A program made the position numbers and the translations under genes. The notes beneath the pieces are model-generated. The model was not told the DNA's origin, did not search any database, and saw only the letters and a list, made by a program, of their open reading frames with translations. A stretch of DNA of 64,000 bases from a virus: IMG/VR virus record IMGVR_UViG_3300044675_005584, positions 1 to 64,000 of that record; one strand, given 5' to 3'. Below, one piece after another: positions 50,353-58,549 of the stretch; within the stretch, counting starts at the first letter, position 1, and each line of letters opens with the position of its first letter.

Positions 50353-51453
50353 ATGAGCCAAGCACAATACAATTTAAAGACCCCTACGAATTACACACAA
50401 AGAAAAATGTTCCTGGACCCTGCTGGTCCTGTGACCATACAGCGATTTGAAGAAGTCAAATACAACAAGATAGTCAAGTTTGAACAAGAAGCCCGTGGAT
50501 TTTTCTGGGTGCCTGAAGAAGTAAGTCTTACCAAGGATGCCAACGACTTCAAAGAAGCCACTGACACAGTGCGTCATATCTTCACAAGCAATCTGCTAAG
50601 ACAGACAGCTCTTGATAGTTTACAAGGACGTGGACCTACACAGGTGTTTACTCCTGTAGTGTCAATTCCTGAACTAGAATCGCTCATGTTCAATTGGGGT
50701 TTCTTTGAAACCAATATCCATAGTAGAAGCTACAGTCATATCATACGCAACATCTACAATGTGCCTAAGGATGAATTTAATAGGATACACGACATTGAGG
50801 AAATCGTAGGCATGGCAAGTAGTATTGGTCGCTATTATGATCGGCTACACATGATCAACTGCCGCAAAGAACTTGAAGAAGATTTTGATGAGTATGAACA
50901 CATCAAGGCCATCTGGTTGGCACTCAATGCCAGCTACGGTCTTGAAGCATTTAGATTTATGGTGTCATTTGCTACAAGTTTAGCTATGGTAGAGAATCGT
51001 ATTTTCATTGGCAATGGCAACATTATCAGCCTGATTCTACAAGATGAAATCTTGCACAAGGATTGGACAGCCTGGATTATCAATCAAGTGGTCAAGGAAG
51101 ATCCGCGTTTTGCCCAAGCTCGGATTGACTGTGAAGAAGAAGTGTATGAGATGTATGCTGATGTGATCCGCGAAGAAAAAGACTGGGCCACCTACCTGTT
51201 CAAGAAAGGACCTGTGATTGGACTCAATGCCAACATACTCAGAGACTTTGTGGACTTTACCGCAGTGGGTGCCCTGAAAGAAATTGGTATCAAGTATCGT
51301 GGTACTGCACCTCGTAGCACACCAGTTCCGTGGTTCATGAAACACGTGAACACCAGCAACAAACAGACAGCGTTACAAGAGTCAGAAAGCACCAACTATG
51401 TTATTGGTGTCATGTCAGATAGTCTTGACTACGACCAACTGCCTGCGTTATAA
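50353..51453 (+). CDS. nrdB: Ribonucleotide reductase class I beta subunit (NrdB)
   Basis: 366 aa; E. coli NrdB is 376. LDSLQGRGP, ISIPELESLMFNWGFFETNIHSRSYSHIIRNIYN (metal ligands and radical Tyr in SRSY), SYGLEAFRFMVSF and LQDEILHKDWTAW (E-x2-H ligands) identify it. The first Glu-His pair reads E-T-N-I-H rather than E-T-I-H. The C-terminal YVIGVMSDSLDYDQLPAL is the NrdA-binding tail. Provides the tyrosyl radical. Confidence 0.95.
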   Translation: MSQAQYNLKTPTNYTQRKMFLDPAGPVTIQRFEEVKYNKIVKFEQEARGFFWVPEEVSLTKDANDFKEATDTVRHIFTSNLLRQTALDSLQGRGPTQVFTPVVSIPELESLMFNWGFFETNIHSRSYSHIIRNIYNVPKDEFNRIHDIEEIVGMASSIGRYYDRLHMINCRKELEEDFDEYEHIKAIWLALNASYGLEAFRFMVSFATSLAMVENRIFIGNGNIISLILQDEILHKDWTAWIINQVVKEDPRFAQARIDCEEEVYEMYADVIREEKDWATYLFKKGPVIGLNANILRDFVDFTAVGALKEIGIKYRGTAPRSTPVPWFMKHVNTSNKQTALQESESTNYVIGVMSDSLDYDQLPAL

Positions 51454-51472
51454 TTAAAAGAAGGAGAATTTT

Positions 51473-51694
51473 ATGAAAGCCATAGTTTGGAGCAAGTACC
51501 ATTGCCCTTATTGTGATCAGGCCCGAGCATTACTGACACAACACGGTATTGAGTTTGAAGAACGCAAGATCGGAGATGGCTATACCCGTGAAGATTTATT
51601 GGCTGCTGTGCCCACAGCAAGAACCGTGCCACAGATATTCTTGGATGATGTGTTAATCGGTGGATTTACAGAATTACGAGATCATTTACAATAG
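51473..51694 (+). CDS. Glutaredoxin (NrdC/NrdH-like)
   Basis: 73 aa with a strong GAAGGAGA ribosome-binding site. CPYC active site at residues 11-14, RTVPQIFLDDVLIGGFTEL (cis-Pro and glutathione site). It re-reduces NrdA. Downstream of nrdB as in other phage nrd operons. Confidence 0.93.
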   Translation: MKAIVWSKYHCPYCDQARALLTQHGIEFEERKIGDGYTREDLLAAVPTARTVPQIFLDDVLIGGFTELRDHLQ

Positions 51695-51701
51695 GAACCC
51701 A

Positions 51702-52001
51702 ATGACAATAGAATTAGACCGAGTATACACAATCAAGATCGCCAACGGCGATGAAATAGTTGCTAAAATCACAGCAGAAGACGATGCCACATATACTGCC
51801 CTTAAACCCTTGACAGTAGTGCCCAGCCAACAAGGTATACAGATGATCATAAGCCTGTTTACCGCAGATCCTGAGAAATCTATCACTATAAATAAAGCAC
51901 AAGTATCAATTATTGCTGCCAGTAGACTGGAAGTATGCGATAGTTATCTTGAAGCAACAACTGGTATCAAACCAGTTCGCAATAAAATTTTAATGGGCTA
52001 A
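51702..52001 (+). CDS. Small hypothetical protein, possibly Sm-like fold
   Basis: 99 aa from ATG at 51702. VYTIKIANGDEIVAKITAEDDATYTALKPLTVVPSQQGIQMIISLFTADPEKSITINKAQV reads as five short beta strands like an Sm/Hfq barrel. Family not certain. 7 nt after glutaredoxin; contains a late promoter box for the PAAR gene. Confidence 0.6.
   Translation: MTIELDRVYTIKIANGDEIVAKITAEDDATYTALKPLTVVPSQQGIQMIISLFTADPEKSITINKAQVSIIAASRLEVCDSYLEATTGIKPVRNKILMG
51887..51894 (+). promoter_or_regulatory. Perfect T4 late promoter box (TATAAATA)
   Basis: An exact TATAAATA inside the preceding gene, 109 nt before the PAAR start at 52004. It would let the PAAR and following structural genes be transcribed late, independent of the nrd operon. 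Confidence 0.5.
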
Positions 52002-52003
52002 AC

Positions 52004-52294
52004 GTGGGCAAGGCAGTTATGCGAGTAGGAGATCCAAACGCAGCAGGTGGAGTGATATTGCAGGGTGATTCCTCTGTGCTGGTAAATGGTCGTGCGATAG
52101 CATTCACAAATAGTCCGGTAAGTCCCCATCCTCCATGTGGACGCAAGGGCGGACAAGCACATTGTTCGGCTCGCACATCCGGCACTGGTTCACCCAATAT
52201 CATGGTCAACGGCAAGCCAGTGTTGCTGGCAGACAGCACTGACACTTGCGGACACAAACGCTCAAGTGGATCAAACAATGTTTCAGCAGGATAA
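52004..52294 (+). CDS. PAAR-domain spike tip protein (gp5.4-like)
   Basis: 96 aa, GTG start. VMRVGDPNAAGGVILQGDSSVLVNGRAIA...PPCGRKGGQAHCSARTSGTGSPNIMVNGKPVLLADSTDTCGHKRSSGSNNV is the PAAR pattern, with Cys/His residues for the metal at the cone tip. In T4, gp5.4 caps the gp5 needle. Two structural genes follow. Confidence 0.9.
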   Translation: MGKAVMRVGDPNAAGGVILQGDSSVLVNGRAIAFTNSPVSPHPPCGRKGGQAHCSARTSGTGSPNIMVNGKPVLLADSTDTCGHKRSSGSNNVSAG

Positions 52295-52297
52295 TTA

Positions 52298-53290
52298 ATG
52301 GCAGCTAGTTTTCTTACTGCACTTCAACTCAATGCCGGAGCTGGTCTGTTGCAAAATACAGGGCTTGCAGCCAACACTGACTTGACCAACAATATCAACA
52401 GCTATAATGCACTGCCCTTGATTGCGCCGTACCTGATCACACTGGCCAACAGTGCCGCAGCCAATTTGTCCAATACCACTGTGGCCACGTTGAAAACCCT
52501 TGCATCTAATACCTGTCCGGCCTTGGCCGATTCGGTACCAGTTGGCTATGCTACACTGATTGTGACCAATACTCTTTTTACTGGCCTGCTCAGCACTACG
52601 GCTGCAACCTATATGGGCAATGGCGACCTGACTAAATTTGCACAGGCTCTGAGTCAGGCTCAAAGCTATGCTGACCAAACCAGTGTGTTTATCAATTCGG
52701 CCATCAACAGTCAAACTTATCTGGCCGATACCTTTACCGGCATGAATGACATGATAACTGGAGGTATCACCCAGGTCAGTTTGGCCACATCTGCATTGGG
52801 TACTGATTTGTCCAATCTTGGACGGCTAGTGAATTTGGCCTTGCTAGATGATTTTGGTAGTCCGCTTGGCCTGATACAGCAGATCTACACTGTGACTGGC
52901 GCTATACCCAGTGTTAGCATAGCCTTTATCAGTGCTGGAGTTCCTGTAGATGTTGTGTTGTCATTGAATAGACCAGCCATAAGTGTGACAGATGCAGTAC
53001 AACGGCTAATGTACGAAGCAATGAGCGAAATTACTGGATCAGCCCTGCAACAAATTTTGAGCGTGATGCAAGTGAGCACACCTGGTATAAACACCATGGC
53101 TGACCTGTTGAATCCGTTACGGCTGTTTCCACTCAGTTATCAAACGCTGACTGTGCCTACCAAGTTTGGCAAGCGAGCAATTTATCTTAATGCATCAGGA
53201 AGCGTGAATCAGAATCTTGCTACAGAATTACCCAACTATGTGATCAATGGTTCAAACACTGAGCTGGGCAATCAAGGAACCAACGCATGA
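52298..53290 (+). CDS. Structural protein next to the PAAR gene (1)
   Basis: 330 aa, Thr/Ala/Asn/Leu-rich, few charged residues. Helical N-terminal two thirds, then LNPLRLFPLSYQTLTVPTKFGKRAIYLNASGSVN. Not a named family. Its place behind PAAR suggests a spike- or baseplate-associated protein. The stop overlaps the next ATG. Confidence 0.65.
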   Translation: MAASFLTALQLNAGAGLLQNTGLAANTDLTNNINSYNALPLIAPYLITLANSAAANLSNTTVATLKTLASNTCPALADSVPVGYATLIVTNTLFTGLLSTTAATYMGNGDLTKFAQALSQAQSYADQTSVFINSAINSQTYLADTFTGMNDMITGGITQVSLATSALGTDLSNLGRLVNLALLDDFGSPLGLIQQIYTVTGAIPSVSIAFISAGVPVDVVLSLNRPAISVTDAVQRLMYEAMSEITGSALQQILSVMQVSTPGINTMADLLNPLRLFPLSYQTLTVPTKFGKRAIYLNASGSVNQNLATELPNYVINGSNTELGNQGTNA

Positions 53291-54222
53291 TACCTTACAA
53301 CCGACTGAGAGAAATTGTACCCAGCGATCAGGCTTTGGCTGCCAAGGCAGTCAGTGTGAGCCTACAACAGATTTCGGGCATATCACTTCTGCGTCTGGCT
53401 GATCTAGCACAGGCAGTCACGCCACAAGAGACCACACGCAACTTGGCTGAGATCACTGCATTGACCACAGCAGTACCGGCCAGTGTGGCCAATTATTATA
53501 CCACTACCCTGGCCACAGGTACAGGGCCAAATGGCACAATACTGGTGGTGGACATACTGGGCACAGCCGCAGGCTATGTCAGTGCCGGAGCCATGGCCAA
53601 CACCATCAGTAACCTGGCCAGTGTCAATGTCACGGCCTTGACTTCAACCTATACAACCATGGCCAATGTGGTCAACGGTGTATATGGAGATCCCACTGTG
53701 GGACCGGTAATTATTCCCAGTGGGCCTTACGCAAATACCTACACTGATGCAAACGAAGCATTTGCCAATGCCCTGATTCCGGGAGCGCAAAGTGAAATCA
53801 CCACAGTCATATCCGGGTATCCCACCTACACTGCCAATCTCAATGCCAACTGGACAAATATGGCCAATCAATTGGTTCTGGAACAAACCACTCAGGCTTC
53901 AGCAGATATAATTTTTGCCAATCTAGTACCCAACAGCACCACGTCCATGTATGCATTTATTTTTGGATTGCCTGGTGCAGGACTACAGACCGAAAATGGG
54001 GGACAGGTGCAAATGATTGAATCTGTAGCCGATACCAACACATTTACCGGCCAGGCCGTGATTGCCAGCCTACGTCAAGGAAAAAATCAGCCATTTTTAC
54101 AAGCTGTGGGTATCGAAACCAACAACGATGTTCCGTCGGATCCTGTTCCATTGCCACCAACTGCCAATTTAATACCCAGCACATACACAGCCGCAGAAGC
54201 TGCTGCGCTGGTCGTCAGATAA
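53287..54222 (+). CDS. Structural protein next to the PAAR gene (2)
   Basis: 311 aa with similar composition to the previous gene. N-terminus IPYNRLREIVPSDQALAAKAVSVSLQQISGISLLRLADLAQ; the central part is Thr/Ala/Asn-rich and the C-terminus has a Pro-rich stretch (DPVPLPPTANLIP). Probably acts with the previous protein in the tail. Confidence 0.65.
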   Translation: MIPYNRLREIVPSDQALAAKAVSVSLQQISGISLLRLADLAQAVTPQETTRNLAEITALTTAVPASVANYYTTTLATGTGPNGTILVVDILGTAAGYVSAGAMANTISNLASVNVTALTSTYTTMANVVNGVYGDPTVGPVIIPSGPYANTYTDANEAFANALIPGAQSEITTVISGYPTYTANLNANWTNMANQLVLEQTTQASADIIFANLVPNSTTSMYAFIFGLPGAGLQTENGGQVQMIESVADTNTFTGQAVIASLRQGKNQPFLQAVGIETNNDVPSDPVPLPPTANLIPSTYTAAEAAALVVR

Positions 54223-54247
54223 TCCAGTTGTGCTGTCCTAGACAAGG

Positions 54248-54276
54248 TTGACCCAAAATTGATTTACAGCTATAAT
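54248..54276 (+). promoter_or_regulatory. Sigma70-type promoter for the lipoprotein gene
   Basis: TTGACC (54248-54253), 17-nt spacer, TATAAT (54271-54276), TAGGAG ribosome-binding site. Same GGTTGACCcaaaa form as the promoters at 24050, 55737 and 56112. Confidence 0.8.
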
Positions 54277-54306
54277 AGTCATTATAGTTAAATTTTAGGA
54301 GTCTGT

Positions 54307-55680
54307 ATGTTTGGGAACACACACATAATCCATGCAGTTAGTCTGGCCTGCACCTTGATCTTGGTTGCGTGTGGGGCCGGTGGAGGTGGTCCCGGCACTC
54401 CTGGTGCCGCCAACAACGCAATTCCTACTGTTGTCCAGGCGGCCACTTTTCTTGGTACCAAGACATCTGCTGGATCATTTGCATATTACCAAGATGGAAG
54501 TACAAGCAATCCAGTCAGTTATATGTACTCCCGGGATATTAACAATGATGGCGTAGACGAAGTTTTCTTTGTGGCATTTGAAACACAACCCAACACACAG
54601 GCCAACTATAGTAATACTTCAATACATATTTTTGGTTGGGAAAACAGTGTTTTCAAAGAAATAACTTCTACCTGGCTTCCTGGAACTAGCAATCAAGTGG
54701 AAGGAGTAGGAGATTTGGTATTTGGCGACTTCAACGGCGATGGCAAGATTGATGTGTTTTTGTCTGCGTACACAGACATGGACTTTGATACAAATGCCTA
54801 TGCCCTCATGAACACTGGTAGTTCGTTCACTAGAGTATCGCTTGGTCTTGCGAGATGGCAACATGGAGTGGCATCAGCTGACGTCAATCGTGACGGATTT
54901 GACGATGTGATTGTTGCAGGTTACGCTAATTTTCCACAATACATGGGTTCTGCTACAGGACTTGTACAGTATTCTGGAATGATTGGTAGCTCGGGTGTTG
55001 CGGTAGGAGATTTCCTAGGTACTGGTACAGCACAGGCGGTATTTGTGGATGCTAGTTCTAACGGTGGAGCCGATTCTTTCATTTATACCATGACCATAAA
55101 CAATGTGGCTAAACAGATCACGTTTACAAAAACCGTGACCCTACCGGCTCCAAGACTGGTTGCAACCGAAGATAGTACCAATCGCAGTCATGACATCCGA
55201 GCAAGAGCCGTTGATTTTGATTCAGACGGACGTTTGGATATTGTGATTTTCAGTTACAAGTCAAACATGGTCAGAGGCTTGACCGAAACCGAATACAAGA
55301 GCGAAATACAATTCTTACGCAATATGGGCAATGGAGTATTTGTTGATGTAACAGACACAGTCAGATCTGGATATGACACCACTGGATATCCCGGATACTA
55401 TCCAGTGTTCCAAGATTTCAATGGCGATGGACGACTGGATTTGTTCCTGAGCCAACCTGATTATTTTCCAAGTAGAACTCACAAATCAACTACTCTGTTG
55501 ATACAACAGGCCAACGGCACATACAAAGATACTGGCAAGAGTGATTTTGCTAATGCTGTGGGGTATGGTGGGCAAGGATTGTTGGCAAAAGGTCCAGCAG
55601 GGAAGACCTATTTGGTCACAGAATCAGCTTGGGCTAGGACCAGTTTCACCACAGTTTATATACAACCAGTTAATTTTTAA
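54307..55680 (+). CDS. Lipoprotein with FG-GAP/VCBS beta-propeller
   Basis: 457 aa. Residues 1-22 form a type II signal peptide with lipobox LVAC (Cys22), followed by a Gly-rich linker. At least five calcium-binding FG-GAP/VCBS loops are visible: DINNDGVDEVFF, DFNGDGKIDVFLS, DVNRDGFDDVIVAG, DFDSDGRLDIVIF, DFNGDGRLDLFLS, consistent with an integrin-alpha-like propeller. The mature protein would be anchored to the host envelope. With an own host-type promoter, it fits an early surface protein such as a receptor blocker. No homologous function proven. Confidence 0.85.
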   Translation: MFGNTHIIHAVSLACTLILVACGAGGGGPGTPGAANNAIPTVVQAATFLGTKTSAGSFAYYQDGSTSNPVSYMYSRDINNDGVDEVFFVAFETQPNTQANYSNTSIHIFGWENSVFKEITSTWLPGTSNQVEGVGDLVFGDFNGDGKIDVFLSAYTDMDFDTNAYALMNTGSSFTRVSLGLARWQHGVASADVNRDGFDDVIVAGYANFPQYMGSATGLVQYSGMIGSSGVAVGDFLGTGTAQAVFVDASSNGGADSFIYTMTINNVAKQITFTKTVTLPAPRLVATEDSTNRSHDIRARAVDFDSDGRLDIVIFSYKSNMVRGLTETEYKSEIQFLRNMGNGVFVDVTDTVRSGYDTTGYPGYYPVFQDFNGDGRLDLFLSQPDYFPSRTHKSTTLLIQQANGTYKDTGKSDFANAVGYGGQGLLAKGPAGKTYLVTESAWARTSFTTVYIQPVNF

Positions 55681-55736
55681 CTGTTGTTTAAAAACAACAC
55701 TTGATTGTGGCGTAAAAACAACACCTAAAACACCGG

Positions 55737-55765
55737 TTGACCAAAAACACCATTTCGGCTATAAT
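55737..55765 (+). promoter_or_regulatory. Sigma70-type promoter
   Basis: TTGACC (55737-55742), 17-nt spacer, TATAAT (55760-55765). The stretch 55760-55782 repeats that at 24073-24095 exactly (23 nt). A TAAGGAG ribosome-binding site follows. Confidence 0.8.
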
Positions 55766-55795
55766 AGTAGTATAGTAACTAATAAGGAGCCGAAT

Positions 55796-56107
55796 ATGTC
55801 AGTAATAGAATTCTACAAACAGCATGCCAAAAGGATCAGTCTCGAGGACGCAGTTGCCTGGATTGAGGCGTCACGTAGGGCCTACAACAAGGGTTCAGGA
55901 GAACGAGTTACCTTTGCAGGAATGTTGGCTATCATCGACGAGGATCAAGGGGCCACCGGTCCCAACGATTGGGCCGCGGCATTGGCTGTACACAAACACC
56001 TGGACCGCGAACTAAAGACACAGCGTAAATTGTTGTTGCAAAATTTGCAACAAGGAGCCAATTCTGTGAAGGTTGCCAAACTTATAAAAGAAGATGATTG
56101 GGAATAA
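55796..56107 (+). CDS. Small early hypothetical protein
   Basis: 103 aa from ATG at 55796, the first start after the promoter and ribosome-binding site; a longer reading into the lipoprotein gene is rejected. Helical, with a basic C-terminus (RELKTQRKLLLQNLQQGANSVKVAKLIKED). Family unknown. Confidence 0.7.
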   Translation: MSVIEFYKQHAKRISLEDAVAWIEASRRAYNKGSGERVTFAGMLAIIDEDQGATGPNDWAAALAVHKHLDRELKTQRKLLLQNLQQGANSVKVAKLIKEDDWE

Positions 56108-56111
56108 GTGG

Positions 56112-56140
56112 TTGACCCGAAATGGGTCAACTGTTATAAT
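56112..56140 (+). promoter_or_regulatory. Sigma70-type promoter with operator-like inverted repeat
   Basis: TTGACC (56112-56117), 17-nt spacer, TATAAT (56135-56140). TTGACCC (56112-56118) and GGGTCAA (56124-56130) form a 7-bp inverted repeat over the -35 region that could be an operator. Confidence 0.75.
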
Positions 56141-56169
56141 ATATGTATAGTAAATAAAAAGGAATTGAA

Positions 56170-56274
56170 ATGTTTAGAAATATAAATGATATAGTGTTTA
56201 CAGTATTTGCAGTATTGGCCGGAATCACAGTTGGTCTTACTATTGCAGAATTAATTACTGGAGTTTGTCGATAA
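56170..56274 (+). CDS. 34-aa membrane protein
   Basis: A short frame directly after the promoter with AAGGAA 6 nt upstream of the ATG. It encodes MFRNINDIVFTVFAVLAGIT and on to ...ELITGVCR: one hydrophobic helix. Promoter and ribosome-binding site placement make it likely real. Host-membrane role possible. Confidence 0.55.
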   Translation: MFRNINDIVFTVFAVLAGITVGLTIAELITGVCR

Positions 56275-56408
56275 TATCCAGGCTGTAATGGGGCCAGTGC
56301 GGTCCTTGGAGAGCCTTGATACTCCAAAATAAAATGCGAGTTAATTTTTGCTGGTGGTTGCAACTTTAAAAACTAAAACCAGCACTTATACAACAACCAG
56401 GAGTGGCA

Positions 56409-56597
56409 ATGGAAAATGAACCGTTTAAAAAATATAATCTAATACGCCAAACAATCAGCCGTGACCAGATTGTGGATTTTGTAAATGAATTACATCGGGT
56501 GCAACATGACATGATTGAAATGTTGGTCGCCAGTAAAGAACGTCAAGGCTTTCCAGAAGCTGTGACATTGATCAAACACATACAAGGATTAAAATAA
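56409..56597 (+). CDS. Small hypothetical protein
   Basis: 62 aa from ATG at 56409 (CAGGAG upstream; GTG at 56403 also possible). Helical: DQIVDFVNELHRVQHDMIEMLVASKERQGFPEAVTLIKHIQG. Unrecognised. The stop overlaps the next ATG. Confidence 0.6.
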   Translation: MENEPFKKYNLIRQTISRDQIVDFVNELHRVQHDMIEMLVASKERQGFPEAVTLIKHIQGLK

Positions 56598-57049
56598 TGG
56601 GATTAGACATGTATGCTTATACCGCGGGTCGCAACGGACAATACAGCGACTGGTGGGCGGATGCTGAACTGGATGAACACAAAAAGCAGTTTGTCAATCC
56701 CAAAATAACCAAGCCTGTGGAAATAGCCTACTGGCGTAAGCATCCAAACCTACATGGATGGATGGAACAGTTATGGCGCGATCGGCAATACCAAACCCAG
56801 CCCGCTGACGCCATGGAAGTAGTAGACCCAGAGTCGGATACGTTTAACAACGTAGAACTTGAACTCACACGAGAAGACATCGACCAACTGGAACAATGTA
56901 TACTTGAAAATCAGTTACCAGTTACCCGTGGATTCTTCTTTGGAGATGACAGTGGCGACTACTACCGCGAACAAGATTTACGATTTATTACCGAAGCCCG
57001 TGCAAACCTGTTTCTAGGTCTGCGTGTATTTTACAACTCCAGCTGGTAG
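56597..57049 (+). CDS. Conserved phage hypothetical protein (MGLDMYAY family)
   Basis: 150 aa. MGLDMYAYTAG, EIAYWRKHPNLHGWMEQLW, VELELTREDIDQLEQ, LPVTRGFFFGDDSGDYY and FLGLRVFYNSSW are the hallmarks of a phage family widely seen but without established function; it is sometimes labelled as a kinase without good reason. Precedes DNA ligase. Confidence 0.7.
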   Translation: MGLDMYAYTAGRNGQYSDWWADAELDEHKKQFVNPKITKPVEIAYWRKHPNLHGWMEQLWRDRQYQTQPADAMEVVDPESDTFNNVELELTREDIDQLEQCILENQLPVTRGFFFGDDSGDYYREQDLRFITEARANLFLGLRVFYNSSW

Positions 57050-57054
57050 TAAAT

Positions 57055-58437
57055 ATGACAATGACAACAGATTTTACGTCAGAACAATTTAACGAGATCA
57101 AAGTGGCCGCAGACTGGATAAGAGACTTGGAAAGTAGCGATAGCCGATTACACAAAGAATCAGTGATTGAAAAGGCCTTGATGGCTGCCAAGTTAGGATC
57201 AGCCAATGCCCAATGCTTCTTGTTCAACTGCTATCAAACATACAACCCCTACTATGTGTTCGGTGTCAAGAAAGTGCCTGAGACTACTGGATTAGAAAAT
57301 TGTCCTAACCCATGGCCCAAGTTCTGGGCTATGTTGGAAGGTCTCCGTACTAGAAGCCTTACCGGACACAACGCCAAGACAGCCATTGAGGTCATGAGCC
57401 AACAGTTTGACAGTGTAGAATGGAACAACCTGTGCCGTAGAGTAATCATCAAAGACCTACGCTGTGGCATCAGTGAAAAGACTCTTAACAAGGTGCTGGG
57501 TAATACCGAATGGAAGATTCCAGTATTCACTTGCCAGTTGGCCACAGACAGCGAAAAGCACGTGGCCAAGATGACCGGAATCAAGCGACTTGAACAGAAG
57601 CTGGATGGAGTGCGTGTGCTGGCCGTTGTGACCAAGACCACAGTGAATCTATACAGTCGTAATGGCAAACCGTTTGATAACTTTCCACAGATTGTGAAAT
57701 CACTTGAAGATATCAAAAACAAGTTTGCCAAACTACTACAGGCCTACCCAAGAGGGATTGTGTTGGATGGTGAAATTATTGGAGAAAGTTTCCAAGCTCT
57801 AATGAAACAGGCACAACGCAAGACCGATGTTCAAACAGATGGCATGACTTATAGTGTGTTTGATATCATACCATTGGTGGACTTTGAACGTGGTTACTGG
57901 AATGCTCAACAACACAAACGTCTCCATCAATTAGAAGAATATCGTGCAGTATTTGAGATGACTGATTGCGTTCGTATCATGGATGGTATTGATGTGGACT
58001 TGGACACAGCCGAAGGGCATGATATCCTTAGACGCTATGCAGAGGACGCAGTCGCAGCCGGATTCGAAGGCATCATGATTAAAGATCTGGATGCGCCATA
58101 CGAGTGTAAGCGTAGCACTTTTTGGATGAAATGGAAGCCAGTTATAACAGTAGACTTAAATATTGTTGGATTCGAACAAGGCACTGGTCGTAATCTTGGT
58201 AGGTTGGGTGCCATAATATGTGAAGGAGTAGACAATGAGCGTAATATTTTTGTTAATGTGGGCAGTGGCCTTTCCGATGCTAATCGTGATGAATATTGGA
58301 GTGCCCGAGATGACTTACTTGGCCGAGTGGTTGAGGTGGCGGCAGATGCTGTCACACAAAATCAAGACGGAACTTACAGTCTAAGATTTCCAAGATTCTT
58401 GAGATTTCGCGGATTTGAACCTGGAGAAAAATTATGA
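57055..58437 (+). CDS. 30: ATP-dependent DNA ligase (gp30-like)
   Basis: 460 aa; T4 gp30 is 487. N-terminal helical DNA-binding domain, motif I EQKLDGVRVLA (adenylated Lys), motif III IVLDGEIIGESF, motif IV GFEGIMIKD and motif V WMKWKP. Joins nicks in replication and repair. Start may be 57055 or the ATG at 57061. Stop overlaps a small downstream frame. Confidence 0.93.
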   Translation: MTMTTDFTSEQFNEIKVAADWIRDLESSDSRLHKESVIEKALMAAKLGSANAQCFLFNCYQTYNPYYVFGVKKVPETTGLENCPNPWPKFWAMLEGLRTRSLTGHNAKTAIEVMSQQFDSVEWNNLCRRVIIKDLRCGISEKTLNKVLGNTEWKIPVFTCQLATDSEKHVAKMTGIKRLEQKLDGVRVLAVVTKTTVNLYSRNGKPFDNFPQIVKSLEDIKNKFAKLLQAYPRGIVLDGEIIGESFQALMKQAQRKTDVQTDGMTYSVFDIIPLVDFERGYWNAQQHKRLHQLEEYRAVFEMTDCVRIMDGIDVDLDTAEGHDILRRYAEDAVAAGFEGIMIKDLDAPYECKRSTFWMKWKPVITVDLNIVGFEQGTGRNLGRLGAIICEGVDNERNIFVNVGSGLSDANRDEYWSARDDLLGRVVEVAADAVTQNQDGTYSLRFPRFLRFRGFEPGEKL

Positions 58438-58523
58438 TACACTACCGGGAATGGATACCCTACATCAAGTGGCGCATACAAAAATGGCTCAAAGCCATTG
58501 ACAGCAAGAAAAAATTCATGTAA
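58434..58523 (+). CDS. Possible 29-aa basic peptide
   Basis: ATG overlaps the ligase stop (ATGA). Encodes MIHYREWIPYIKWRIQKWLK and nine more residues: Trp/Lys-rich amphipathic helix. Translational coupling supports it, but so short a frame could be chance. Confidence 0.35.
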   Translation: MIHYREWIPYIKWRIQKWLKAIDSKKKFM

Positions 58524-58549
58524 AATACACAGTATATCAGGAGAAGATC

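Noticed and set aside
55541-55795. N-terminal extension of the 55796 gene into the lipoprotein gene
   Set aside because: The promoter, leader and ribosome-binding site lie between it and the ATG at 55796; the extension is antagonistic to them and compositionally odd.
56275-56402. Non-coding RNA in the gap before 56409
   Set aside because: Small inverted repeats (TTGGAG/CTCCAA and GCTGGT/ACCAGC) exist, but there is no dedicated promoter, U-tract or recognisable fold to support an RNA gene.
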